The position numbers and the translations under genes were made by a program. Under the pieces are notes generated by a model. The model saw nothing but the letters and a program-made list of their open reading frames with translations. It did not search any database and was not told the DNA's origin. Shown piece after piece: positions 44,910 through 55,340 of a DNA stretch of 64,000 bases. Every line of letters starts with the position of its first letter. The first letter of the stretch is position 1. The DNA lies in assembly GCA_022828595.1 (NCBI GenBank), contig JAKGHH010000001.1, forward strand, positions 141,565,017-141,629,016, written 5' to 3'. The DNA is from Nelumbo lutea (lineage: Eukaryota; Streptophyta; Magnoliopsida; Proteales; Nelumbonaceae).

Positions 44910-46140
44910 ACCATTGTCTCATATTTTGTTTATTCTACTATGTCTTACCTTGAGCATTTTTCATTTCTTTTTTCTTTTTTTACAAGTTTCTTCTCTTCTT
45001 TTGTCTCTCTTTTGTTTTTACTTTTCTATTTTCCCTTTTTTGTATTTTTTTGTCTTTACTTTCTTTTTCCACCTTTGTATACATCTTCTTCTTTTCCCTT
45101 GTTCTCTCTCTCTCTTTTTATGATGACCTTATTTTTTATCATTTTTTATTTATTATTTTTTTTTGTGTTTTCTTTGCTTGGTAACGCATTTATCACATTT
45201 TCCAAACTTTGTTAATTAAAACAAAGTCAAAGAAATCTGAATCATCCTGATCCTTTTTCTTTTATTTTAATTTATCATTATTATTTTTACTTATTATTAT
45301 TGTTTTTTAATGCCTTATACTAATTTTCCTCATTTCCTCTTTTTTATCTTTTCCTTCTTTTTTTTGTATTTTGTTTTTTTTTCTTTTCATTGCATTTTGG
45401 ATTTCTCTTCTTTTTTGCATTTTCTTTGGATTTTGGATTTTTCCCTTTTTTTGGATTTGCTTTTTTTTTTATATTTTGTGTTTTGCCTTTTTTTTGGCTT
45501 TCAATATGCTTTCGTTTTTATTTACTTTTGAACTTTTATCTTACTTTATTTTATTTTGTTTTTTTTGAAATTTTAATTTTATTATAATAATTTTTGACAT
45601 TTTATGTTTCTCACTATTTTTTTTTTGTTTTTTTTTCTTTTTTTTTTTTCAATTTCATGTTATCATTGTATACATGCCCCACATTTTTCATCTTGGTTAT
45701 TACTTATCTATTATCCTTTTTTTTCGACTCTGATTAATCTAAGCTGATGTGTTTTTTTTTTTACTTTTAATTTTTGTTTAATTTTTTATTTTTCATTTGT
45801 GCTATAATTTTTGAATTTTGATTTTTTTTCTTTTTTTTCCTTTCTTTTCTCCTTTCTTCCATTTTTTCCTTTTTATATTTTATTTATTTTTTCTATTTTA
45901 CTTATTTTTTAATTTCTTATTTGATTTTTTTTATTTTTCATATATTTGTAATAATTTTTTTTATTTCCAATTGATATATTATATTTTTGACACTTTACTT
46001 TATTTTTAAATTTTTTAGATTTTTTTTTTGTTTATATATATTTTTTGTTTTTTTTTTTTTTGTTTTCTTGGTTCTTCTCCCTTTCTTTTGTTTCTTATTT
46101 TTTATTTTTAGTTATTTTTCTTTTTTATTATTTTAAAGTG
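44910..46140. repeat. T-rich low-complexity tract (~1.2 kb)
   Basis: The + strand is almost entirely T with scattered C, A and G (for example 45610-45650 and 45830-45900). Open frames give F/L-rich strings in all three frames, which is composition, not coding. Confidence 0.9.
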
Positions 46141-47565
46141 CACAGTACACGTATCCTGTCCTAAAAAATAAGGTTGGTTTTCCTACTCCATTCTAAACTC
46201 AAAATTGGGTTCTTAGTGAAGATGCATGGGTCAGCATAGTTTGTTACTAGACAAAAGTAAGCCTTCAAACCTTCACTCGCTAGACTAGCAAGTTTCTCAG
46301 GTTGGTGGCTGGTTTATGGGCTATCGATTCCGTCCAAATGTTCTAGCATCTAGTGGCACTCTCCTAATAGGAAATATGATATTACAATCTAATGCAAATG
46401 GTGCATGAGATCAAACATGCAAAAGTGAAGGGAAACATAACTGAGCATATCATCACATACAAATGTAAATAACCAGATCAATAAAAAAAAATAAACATTA
46501 AGCAAAGAGCACACACAACACAACAAAACAGATACTTACATACATTGAACTTTCAATCTGGGAGAATATACTTTTGTGCAATTTCTCCTCTTTGGGCTTT
46601 GACAGTGGTCATGCTGTGGTGTTAGAGTTGAATTATATAAAGTATAATCATTTTCTTAAATATTGGAGACAAATTTCTTAATCTATCCTTATGGTTTAGC
46701 TTTTTGATTAATTATATCCTTACTATTTACATATTGTCTTATAATATCCCTAACTTTTTTAACAATTGTCTAAAACTTCCTTATCATTAACGTTCATTAA
46801 CGAAAAGATGAAAAATACTATCTTACACTTTATCCTCCTTTAAATTTTCAAAATGAAACGTAACTTCCACTCAATCCTCCAGTTCTACAACATCAACTGA
46901 CGGAATCATCACTACAGCTGCCGCTGACAACATCAACCTTTCGGGGGTTCATCCTTCCTTGCACAATTATTCCAAAAGGAATATCATGACCAAATCTTCT
47001 GTCTTGATGAATCAGGGGGTCGGCTTACATAAATCCTGTTCCGCCATTTCTCTCTGTTCAATGCAAGAACATCTGCTGACACTTTTTTCATCGATCAAAC
47101 TCACCAAGTCTGGCATAAGTTCCGCTTCTGTTGCTAGATATAGATGGTAATATTCCTGTAATCTTGCAGTTCCTCTCCCCACTAGTGAAACCGACTCAGA
47201 TATAATACGTTATATGTCCACTGCCCACATCCAGTCTCGGTCTCTCTCTTATTGATGGAACTAGACATGTGTGTGGCTGATCTTGTCAGCCCTCATTGGA
47301 TTAAACGGTTTGGGCTGTTTGGCTACCTGAATCCATGATGCAACCATCCAAATGACTGAAGAAGCTCAATAGTTTCTTGGGGCCGTGGATGAATCTATAC
47401 CTTCCTAAAACTTGGCACATGTACAACATTTTAAAGGACAATAACCCACCATTAATGTCCCGTCTCAACGATTGACTACATATAAATCAGAGAATATTAT
47501 GGTCATTTCATCTGAGTTGAATTTTAAACATTATTTGCATTTTTATTTTACATAGTAAACATTTA
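46141..47565. other. no gene recognised
   Basis: Ordinary non-coding DNA. 46640-46770 is imperfectly repeated in inverted form at 48505-48600. A short open frame near 46959 has no recognisable domain. Confidence 0.35.
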
Positions 47566-48125
47566 GGCTCCGTTTGATTTGTGGGATGGAGATGAGAAAA
47601 ATGTGGGATGTCAGATCCCAAAATCGTGGATTTGGGGTCATACCATAACCGTGCAACCCCAATGAAGAAATTTGAGAAAAAGGAGGGAGTGAGGAACGAC
47701 TTGTGTGGAGAATACAGAAGCAGGAGCTGGTTTGATGACAGAGATGTTCGGACCCAAAAGTAGGACTTGGAGGGGTTGCACCAAAACCATCGACGGTCTG
47801 CTACCTGCGAGTAAGATTTAGAAATGGAGAGAGATGAGGTTTCTCTACCTATTAGTTCGAAGGTAGGAGATGATGAACAATCACTCCCCTTCCTCCTTTT
47901 TCTTCTTCTTCTGAATAGGAAAATTAGGTTTCTCTTTAGTCTGAACGGTCTACTACTACCTGTTAGTCCGAACTATTGTCTCCGATGGCATTATCTGAAG
48001 GTAAGAGATGATGAACAGTGTTTTTCCCATTATTTTTTCATAAATAAAACCAAACAATAAAAATGTAAATTTTTACACTTTCCCATCCCATCCCACCCAA
48101 ATATTCTCACAAACCAAATAGAGCC
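47566..48125. mobile_element. Tourist-like MITE (560 bp)
   Basis: Terminal inverted repeats GGCTCCGTTTGATTTGTG and (reverse complement) GGCTCTATTTGGTTTGTG, matching at 15 of 18 positions, flanked by TTA at 47563-47565 and 48126-48128. This is a PIF/Harbinger-type 3-bp duplication. No transposase. Open frames inside are not genes. Confidence 0.85.
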
Positions 48126-48470
48126 TTAAAGCAGAATTTCTTCTCCTGACATACTATCTATTCTTGTCATCTAGATCTATTCTCGTCAGAGATCTTTCTC
48201 CTCGTTCCTCCTCATCGCCCCTACACAACACCGAACCATCCCATTCAGTCGGAACCTCCATCATCCATACAAAAATAATGGGATGGAATTAGAAAGAACA
48301 GACTAATTGTTAAATAAGGAAAAAAAACGAAAGAAAAAGAACCATTACTTCTGAAGGTTGCAGCAATGACATTGATAGTCGATTGTGTGAAAGGAGATGA
48401 GGAGAGAGAAAATGAAAGAGAATCAATGTATCTAAAGGGTATTTTTAGAGTTTTTGTAAAAATATCGGTC

Positions 48471-48496
48471 ATGTGATGTCATATGTGACATCACAT
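48471..48496. repeat. perfect 11-bp-arm hairpin
   Basis: ATGTGATGTCA and TGACATCACAT separated by TATG. The TGACATCA-type core resembles bZIP sites by sequence only. Confidence 0.7.
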
Positions 48497-48615
48497 ATGA
48501 TTGTCAAAATATTTAGGACTACTCTTAAAAATGTAAATAATCGGTCAATTAATTAAACCATAAAGATGGTTTAACAAATTTCATTAAAGGATAGTGAACA
48601 AATGCAATTAACAAA

Positions 48616-48687
48616 GGATCCGTGGCGCAATGGTAGCGCGTCTGACTCCAGATCAGAAGGTTGCGTGTTCGATTCACGTCGGGTTCA
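48616..48687 (+). tRNA. tRNA-Trp (CCA)
   Basis: 72-nt cloverleaf: acceptor arm GGATCCG with CGGGTTC, discriminator A, D-arm GCGC...GCGC, anticodon arm TCTGA/TCAGA around loop CTCCAGA with anticodon CCA at 48648-48650, T-arm with GTTCGATTC. No intron and no encoded CCA end, as for plant nuclear tRNAs. Box A (TGGCGCAATGG) and box B (GTTCGATTC) are intact. A TTTT tract a few bases past the 3' end (from about 48702) can end RNA polymerase III transcription. The sequence agrees with angiosperm tRNA-Trp as I know it and looks functional. Confidence 0.96.
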
Positions 48688-48781
48688 AATCCTGAAAATC
48701 CCTTTTATTTTTCTTTCTCTTTTACCAAACAAGACACAAAAGGAACAGAGACAAATTGGCAGAAATGAAGATATTAGAATT

Positions 48782-48805
48782 TAGAGAGAGAGAGAGAGAG
48801 AGAGA
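48782..48805. repeat. (GA)n microsatellite
   Basis: About 12 GA repeats shortly after the tRNA gene. Confidence 0.9.
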
Positions 48806-50018
48806 CTGGTGTATAAAAATCCACCTGGCCTCAGATAATTATGCCATTGCCTCCAGTTTTTTCAAAGCAAAGTATACCCACTGATTTTTCTTTTTCTTTT
48901 CTATTAGTTCCCACTGGTTTAGTTATGCATATATACCTTGTATTATAGAAAATAATCAATCCATCGCTCTCCCAAAAAGATTGCTGATCTAGATCCTCGA
49001 TTTAATTTTGTTGTGGTGAAAGTTTAAGATAGTTTTGAGATCTATTAGAAAACAGAAAAAGAGGCCAAATATTAATTGCTGCTGTCAAAAGATTTTTTAA
49101 TCCAATGGGCTTCTTTATGCATTCTTATAGGTGTGAGTGTCTGAGACGTTTGGTTGTAGTATAAATTTGAACTAGATAAAATTTTATATCCAGTTCAATT
49201 TTATATTTGTTTATTTATAATAATGATTTACACTTCTACGTGATATAAAATTCGCACTCTGTTTCATTTACACTTATTTGCACTCTTTACCACAATTCTC
49301 TGAGAACCGTATCATCTTGCTTCCTACTTCACTCCAAATAAATAACCTTCTTCCTACCTCTATTCCCTTGCATATAAGATAGAACCGCGACATTTTCTTT
49401 CTTATTATACTTTTCACAAAACAAACAAACAAGACAGGATTAAATATAAAAGAAAACCAAATCAATTCACACCCAAACTATTTGTACTCCAATGCATTTA
49501 CATCGGTACAAATTTCATTTACATTGCAGCCGAAGGCAGCCTTTAACATCAAATAATTGGGCTCGTTGCCTGGTTTTGAGGACTAAAAGACAAGTCATTG
49601 ATTGGGCTCATGCAGTGCAAGGGTTTGAATGTATGTTCACTACAAAATTTGGATGCTGCAGTGGTTTGCTTGTGTAGCCCAATGTTTATGTGGGAAAAAT
49701 CAAACTCTCACTGATTTGAAGATTAGTATAAGCAAAGAAAGACAGAGACACCTTGATTTGGCCTTTGTTGGATAAGTTGGATTAAGCGGAGAGAAGTCTA
49801 GAACACTACAGAGCCGTTTGCAAGTTGCAAGAAAATAAACCTTGGTTTTGACAAAACTACAAGCTCTCTTCCAATGCTTATCTGGTTTCATCTCGTTTGA
49901 CATTCTATTTATGGTTTCAGCTCACTTGTGCTTCCTTAGTCCGAAGTTGCAGATACGAACCAAAACCACCCTGAGCTCTCTAATAAGTAGTCTGGTGACG
50001 TTTATTGAAGAAACAGGG
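48806..50018. other. upstream region of the wound-induced-protein gene
   Basis: No other gene recognised. It contains AT-rich DNA with a GTTTGGTTGTAGTATAAATTT motif start near 49148 that looks MITE-like without a clear partner. The open frame carrying the DUF3774 domain extends upstream to an ATG at 49842, but that part shows no conserved sequence. Confidence 0.4.
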
Positions 50019-50312
50019 ATGTGTTGGACAAAGAGAACTTGGATTGTGGCTACAACCATCGGAGCTACTGAAGTGTTGAAAGATCATGGCTTGTGCAGAT
50101 GGAATTACAGTCTTCACCTCTTACACCAACGCACCAAGGACAAATTAAGATCCTTTTCCTCATTCGGGAAACTGGCTAATTCTTCCTCCCCTTCCCATAT
50201 TAACTCTTCGAGGACAGTAAGAAAGAGGAGAGCTAGAGGTAAGAAATTGAAGCAATCAGCTGAAGAGTCTGTCAGGAAAATCATGTACTTGAGCTCTTGG
50301 GGACCCTATTAA
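50019..50312 (+). CDS. wound-induced/wound-responsive family protein (DUF3774)
   Basis: 97-residue protein beginning MCWTKRTWIVATTIGATEVL. The family hallmarks are all in order: RTWIVA near the N-terminus, LKDHGLCRWNYSLHLLHQR (residues 20-38), KDKLRSFSS, a basic serine-rich middle (about residues 50-75), and the C-terminal block KQSAEESVRKIMYLSSWGPY, where WGPx before the stop is the usual ending. The start was chosen because family members begin only a few residues before RTWIVA; an upstream in-frame ATG exists at 49842. Family size is about 80-100 residues, so this is full length. Such proteins are small, without catalytic motifs or signal peptide, and are induced by wounding; their biochemical role is not known. 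A broken paralogue lies at 51586-51889 on the other strand. Expression is unproven. Confidence 0.82.
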   Translation: MCWTKRTWIVATTIGATEVLKDHGLCRWNYSLHLLHQRTKDKLRSFSSFGKLANSSSPSHINSSRTVRKRRARGKKLKQSAEESVRKIMYLSSWGPY

Positions 50313-50904
50313 ACAAGTAAATTGGAAAGTAATTTTCTTTTTCATCTGTATACATTAGATCATCACTATTAAATCCTCTCTGAGAAACCCTTCGTCCCTG
50401 TCCTTTATTTACCAAAAAAGATTGTTTATTTATTTTTTATGGTCATTAAGTTTCTGGACAGGAGAAATGTGCAAAATTAAAAGCTAATAACCATTAAGTC
50501 TGTCATGCAAGAAATTTGGTGTAATCTATTTCTAATTTCGGGACTTGATCAATAATGGGTACCAATCCTTTATGCATAAGAGGATTCAATTTCATTGAGA
50601 TAATATGCCCTCAGAGTCCTAATATGGCAAGTCGATAAGTTGGACAGTGCAGAGCTGTTTGTGTTGAATAAATCAAGCCAGTGGAAAGGAGTATTTAAGA
50701 AAAGCTACAAGCTACACCCGAAAGTTGCTGCAGATTCAATTCACTTCCTTGTGTACGTACGCTATATGGATCCACTCCCTCTTCAAAAAGGTCACCAGAA
50801 CAAGACAAATCACTCCATGATTGCATTCCACATGGTTGTAAATGAATTCTTAGTATCTATATGCGCATGACCCCGATGCTCTGTATCCAGGAAACTTTCG
50901 CATT
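50313..50904. other. 3' flank of the wound-induced-protein gene, unrecognised
   Basis: Likely includes the 3' UTR. An open frame at 50640-50870 (76 residues, MDSAELFVLNKSSQWKGVF start) has no recognised domain and may be chance or an exon of an unknown gene running into the 50905-51024 repeat. Confidence 0.35.
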
Positions 50905-51024
50905 TCGACTGATAATGAATTTCCTAGACGTTCGACACCGAAGAAGAAGAAATCTGCATCTCAGTCGACTGATAATGAATTTCCTAGACGTTCGATACCG
51001 AAGAAGAAGAAATCTGCATCTCAG
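50905..51024 (+). repeat. exact 60-bp tandem duplication
   Basis: Two adjacent copies (50905-50964 and 50965-51024) differ at one base. The unit is 20 codons; in the frame open from 50854 to 51036 each copy reads STDNEFPRRSTPKKKKSASQ (second copy I for the second T), giving a basic repeat ending RIY and a stop. No start codon in this frame. The near-identity means a recent duplication. Confidence 0.9.
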
Positions 51025-51068
51025 AGAATATATTAATATTGATGGAAATTAATTAATTGGAGAAAAAT

Positions 51069-51483
51069 TGTTCTGTTTGCGCTTTGAATTCTATGTGGCG
51101 ATTTGCTTTCTGAATCTTCAAAGATAAATTTTCATAGTAGTTTGTGGTGGATGCATAGGGCTTGGACCACTAACCACTACAGTGGTATGAACCTGTTTCC
51201 TGTTTCATATTCATCTTATAGGTCCGAATTAAATACGAAGAATTATGTATTTTTGGGAGTTTTCTTGTCTTAGTCTTGTGAGAGACGTATGAAACATTGG
51301 ATGTATTTGGGGCTTAGGGTTTTTGTGAGGGTATAACTCTGAATTTTTTTTTCCATTACCAACTTCAAAGTGGATTGAAGGTGAACCACGTAAATCTGTG
51401 TATTCTGTATGCTTATTTCTCTTTATCGCTACTTTTATTTTTCTGGGTGCTATTGAAATCTATTTTTTGGATTTTTCTCAACT
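51069..51483 (+). mobile_element. solo LTR (415 bp) with target duplication AAAAT
   Basis: Same family as 14154-14624: shared blocks include TTTGAATTCTATGTGGCGAT, TAGTTTGTGGTGGATGCATA, TTGTGAGAGACGTATGA and GTGAACCACGTAAATCTGTG. It is flanked by AAAAT at 51064-51068 and 51484-51488. The 3' end reads CAACT instead of CAACA. No internal sequence. Confidence 0.82.
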
Positions 51484-51585
51484 AAAATAAATATAATTTG
51501 TAAACGGAATTTATTAATATTTACAAAAGGAATGTTATAACTACAAAATGGGATAGGTCCATTATCACGTAATATGTTGTTGATT

Positions 51586-51889
51586 TCAGTTGGGACCCAA
51601 CAACTCAAATACATGACCTTTCTCAAGGATTCTTCAGATTGTTTCCTTAGGCGGTACTCGTCTCAGTCTCTCGCCTTCACCTTGGAGGAAAAGGTGGTTG
51701 CAGTTGCAGATAGCTTCTTACCTGAGAAAAGGAAACAAGGTTGTTTTTGGCTTGTTGTTGGTTGAGCGATCTGATCAAAGAGTAATTCCATAATCTGCAA
51801 AACCCCTGATCTCTCAAAGCCTCTACAGCTCCCATGCTCGCAGTCGTCGCCATCGCTGCCACAATCCACGTTCTGCTGGCCTCACTCAT
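51586..51889 (-). pseudogene. wound-induced-protein (DUF3774) pseudogene
   Basis: The - strand opens MSEASRTWIVAAMATTASMG, then GAVEALRDQGFC, NYSLIRSLNQQ and AKNNLVSFSQ: the DUF3774 N-terminal half. The frame then shifts (around 51720) to GKKLSATATTFSSKVKARD followed by an in-frame TGA, and continues as KQSEESLRKVMYLSCW. The final family WGP ending has lost one G, so it reads WVPTE and runs past the normal stop at about 51586. At least two frameshifts and one stop: a pseudogene, unless sequencing errors explain them. Tandem clusters are usual for this family, and the neighbour at 50019-50312 lies in opposite orientation about 1.3 kb away. Confidence 0.8.
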
Positions 51890-51996
51890 TTTCTTTACTA
51901 TTTTTCTGCTGTATCTGTTTCTGCTTCTCCCCCTGCTAATGTTGCTTCTTCTCCCTTGTTATTATATAGTGATATTGAGTGGAATATAAAAATGAT

Positions 51997-52838
51997 GTAA
52001 TGCAATCCGGCTGCTTCCCGTAGGAGATGATCTGGCTACCAGCAACAGCGGGAACTGAGAACCAACAAGAATTGAATTAGAGAACCCGGGGTTGTTTACC
52101 CGACGGGGTCACTTCGATGCTTAAGTGAGCACTTAGTTGTGAGCTGAAAATGATATTGGATTGTGAGAGAGCTAGAGAGGAGAGATTACGCATGCCCCTT
52201 TTCTTCTCCTCCTTCACCCTTGGGGGGTGAAGCCTTTATATACTGGAGTCCTCGTGGGTTTGGTGGAGTAGTTCCTGGATCCCTGCTGTGATGGGATCTG
52301 TTTCTGTGTTAGGTGGGGATAACGCCACCAACTGGTAAGGTTGCCCATTTTCTCTTGAATCGGGGAGTGGGTGAGCTAATATAGCAGTTACAAGGTATGA
52401 TCCCGTAAGACGCGGGGTACGATGGTGAGATCCTTAAAATTATCACGCGGCAAGTCGGTCTGACTGGGAAGCAAGCTGCCCGTAAGGTGTCAGGCTGCAT
52501 GGTGGCGAGTTGCCTATGAAGTGCCGGGCTATTTGGTGGCGAACTGCCTATAAAGTACCGGGCTGCTTAGTGGCGAGCTGCTTGTGAAGTATCGGGGTGC
52601 TTGGTGGCGAGCTGCCTTGTGAAGTGATGCGCTGCTTGGTGGCGAGCTGTCTAATGGTAAGCTGCCTGTAAAGTGCCAAACTGCTTAGTGGCAAACTGCC
52701 TAATTGTCATGAGGTGTCATGTATCATAATGTCATTAGAGAACCAAATTCTGCCTTCAGAAAACAGCGTGGACGATTAGATGGGAGGAAATGCTATGAGC
52801 ATTAAGCAAAAACCTGAGGCGCCTTTTTTTTTCTTACC
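51997..52838 (-). mobile_element. candidate solo LTR with internal tandem repeats
   Basis: Flanked by AATGAT at 51991-51996 and 52839-52844. In - orientation it begins (T)GGTAAG and ends CATTACA, and has a TATATAAAGG (plus-strand about 52230-52240) upstream of a likely leader, so it has LTR character. One base is shared between flank and end, so the ends may shift by 1. No homologue in the window. Confidence 0.5.
52470..52705. repeat. 34-bp tandem repeats, about 6-7 copies
   Basis: Units of the form GTGGCGAGCTGCCTGTGAAG followed by TGCCGGGCTGCTTG, period 34 bp in the best-preserved copies, G/C-rich against an AT-rich background. It lies upstream of the TATA-like site when read on the - strand, as U3 repeats often do. 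Confidence 0.85.
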
Positions 52839-52844
52839 AATGAT

Positions 52845-53432
52845 TTCTAAAATCCAAATACCAAAAGGAATGAAGGGAACCAAACCAGTCCCCACAGCCA
52901 CAATACATTAGAATAGTTACAAAATTGCAACAAACGAGGTTGTAAATGTATAAACTATAAAGGCTTCCGTTCCGTATGTTGAAGACTTGAAGGAGAGAAA
53001 GGGGACCGACGGAATCTGTATTTTAATTCGAAGAAAATGGTGATTGGCGTTTGCCTAGAGTGTGGGAGCCGACCCACCCTCAAAAGCCGAGCCAGTGAAT
53101 TGCATTCTCCATCCCACGTGTGGAGTAGGAACAGCCCATCTAGACTTAAGTTGATATGGCATGAGAAATAGTTGAAATTGATCGACCTAAAATCAGATAT
53201 ATTTATACTACAATCCATGGTGAATTGAGAGAGTGAGTGGTGAGGGGAGAATATTTGGGGTTTCTTCATATAAAATTATCCGCATCATTCCAAATTTCAA
53301 TAATGTCCGTCTATGAGTTGGCCAGCATATCTAACTAGTAAGTAGGTCCTACCAGGTATGAGTAGAGGTAACTGTTTGAGATTGATGGCTAATATTACAT
53401 TTTCTTTGACTAATAGCCATCCACTTGTGTAA
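52845..53432. other. no gene recognised
   Basis: Non-coding flank. An open frame on the - strand at 52955-53269 has no recognisable domain and a biased composition. Confidence 0.35.
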
Positions 53433-53437
53433 GGAAT

Positions 53438-53753
53438 AGATAAAAATGTAGAAGAGAGAAAATTAAAAATAAAAGATTTGTTGTATTGTTTGACCTATGG
53501 TACAGTATATATACACAAAAGAGTAATAAGAGAAACTAAGAATAGAATAGGAAGTTGCCTATATAAAAAGGTTATTAATTTAGTGGTTGCCAAATCTGTG
53601 TAAGAGCCTTCATTAGTAACTGTTATTCTTAGAGTAGATCTATCATTGGCAGCTGCAAAAGATCCTTTATTAGCAGCTACTATTTTGGACTAAGAGCCTC
53701 CATTGGTAACTTCTAGACTTGTGGAATTACCTTCTGGAGAGCTTTCCTTAATA
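53438..53753 (-). repeat. 3' LTR of Copia 3 (316 bp)
   Basis: Ends next to the polypurine tract (GCTTGAGGGGGTG on the - strand). It carries a TATATAGG-type TATA (plus-strand TATATAAAAAG at about 53561-53571) and a further TATATATA at about 53507. The 5' LTR lacks this middle portion. Confidence 0.88.
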
Positions 53754-53766
53754 CACCCCCTCAAGC
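53754..53766 (-). other. polypurine tract of Copia 3
   Basis: The - strand reads GCTTGAGGGGGTG directly before the LTR start TATTAAGG. Confidence 0.75.
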
Positions 53767-55340
53767 GAAATTGGGCTGGAAGCACATGAAGCCTGGACTG
53801 AAGAAAGTTAAATCGAACTGGAGCAAGAAGTTTGGTAAAGATATCGGCCAGCTGATCATCATTAGAAATATATCGGACATCCAGATTTTTACGGAGAATA
53901 TGATCACGCAAAAAGTGAAAGTCCACTTTGATGTGTTTGGTATGAGCGTGAAACACTGGATGCACTGCCAGGTACGTAGCACCAATATTATCACGGTAAA
54001 GAATAGGCGGAACAGGTTAACGAATGCCCAAATCCCGTAATAGAGACTAAAGCCATAGTAATTCTGTTGTGGAGTTAGCTAATGAGTGAAATTCGGCTTC
54101 AGTGCTAGAACGGACAATGGTTGGTTGTTTCTTTGCACTCCAGGAGATTAAATGAGACCCACGAAAAATACCATAGCCGCCAGTAGACCGGCGGTCATCA
54201 GGGCAACCAACTCAATCAACATTTGAAAAAGCAACTAAATACCCAAGAGAATTAGATGCAAAAAATAGCCCATGTTCAATTGTAACTTTGAGATAACGTA
54301 GAATGCATTTCACTATTGTCCAATGACCATTGTTCGGGTTCTGAAGGAATTGACAAGCTTTGTTCACCGCAAATGTCACATCTGGACGTGTAAGTGTAAC
54401 ATACTGCAGGGCCCCAACAATGTTGCGATACTGAGTAGGATTAAGAAGCGGGTCTCCCTGAAATTTAGACAATCTAGACGTGGGAGCCATAAGTATGGTC
54501 AAGGGTTTAGAGGCTGCCAAATTAGTTTTCTGTAGGAGGTAATTTCGTGGAGAAAGAAACCGTCTAGTCTTGTCTCGATGAGCTTCTACTCCATGAAAAT
54601 AGTGTAGAGATCCGAGATCCTTAAGAGAGAAACTCTGAGGCAAATCCAAAATGAGTAGAGAAACATGAGCAACAAAAGAACCAGTAACAATAATATCATC
54701 AATATAAACCAAAATATATAGAGAAATATTATTTTTGGTGTAGATGAAGAGAGAGGGATCACATTGAGAGCTTCTGAAGCCAAGATCATGAAGTCTACTA
54801 TTGAGTCAAGAGAACCAAGCCCGAGGAGGTTGACGAAGACCATAGAGAACTTTTTTAAGCTTGCAGACATAATCTGGACGTGTCTGATCCTTAAAAACCC
54901 AAAGTTGTTTCATATAAATATTTTCTTGAATAAATCCATTCAAGAAGGCATTGTGAACATCTAGTTGCTTAATGTCCCATCCCTATAAGGTAGCAAAAGA
55001 CAGAACTGTATGGACAATGACTAGCTTAACAACTGGGCTGGAAGTATTAGTGAAGTCGACACAAGGAACTTGAGAGAAACCCTGAGCTACTAGTCTGGAT
55101 TTGTATCGTTCCATAGAACCATTAGGTTTTCTCTTAATTTTGTAAATCCACTTAGAGCCAACAACATTCATAGAAGAATCATAAAGAACAAGATGCCACG
55201 CACCATTTTGTATGAGAGCATGAATATTAGATGCCATAGCAGTGTGCCAGTGAGCAGACTTGGACGCATGAGAGTAGGAAGTTAGTTCTACATCATTCTG
55301 ACTACCATCTGCAAGTAGTCATTTAGGTAAGGGATACCTT
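53767..55340 (-). pseudogene. Copia 3 pol: reverse transcriptase and RNase H, broken
   Basis: Reverse transcriptase opens with ASNIHALIQNGAWHLV and GSKWIYKIKRKPNGSMERYK (about 55237-55110), then RLVAQGFSQ. The catalytic box YIDD survives at the head of the frame at 54712 (VYIDDIIVTGS). It continues with SFSLKDLGSLHYFHGVE, TSRLSKFQGDPL and YRNIVGALQY. RNase H follows ([19 protein letters not shown], a stop after LLWL) and ends LADIFTKLLAPVRFNFLQSRL near 53800. Frameshifts split the RT between 54983 and 54712. The RT active site is intact but the frame is not. Confidence 0.86.

Noticed and set aside
44914..46009. Many overlapping F/L-rich open frames that look like membrane proteins
   Set aside because: They arise from the T-rich tract in every frame and show no conserved motif or start context.
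47824..48060. 78-residue open frame
   Set aside because: Lies wholly inside the 47566-48125 MITE.
48471..48496. Palindrome as a transcription-factor site or terminator
   Set aside because: No gene nearby that it could control, and sequence alone cannot support a function; kept only as a hairpin.
49842..50018. N-terminal extension of the wound-induced protein from an upstream ATG
   Set aside because: The extra 59 residues have no family counterpart; members start just before RTWIVA.
52955..53269. 104-residue - strand open frame near the wound-protein loci
   Set aside because: No recognisable domain, and nothing beyond length supports it.
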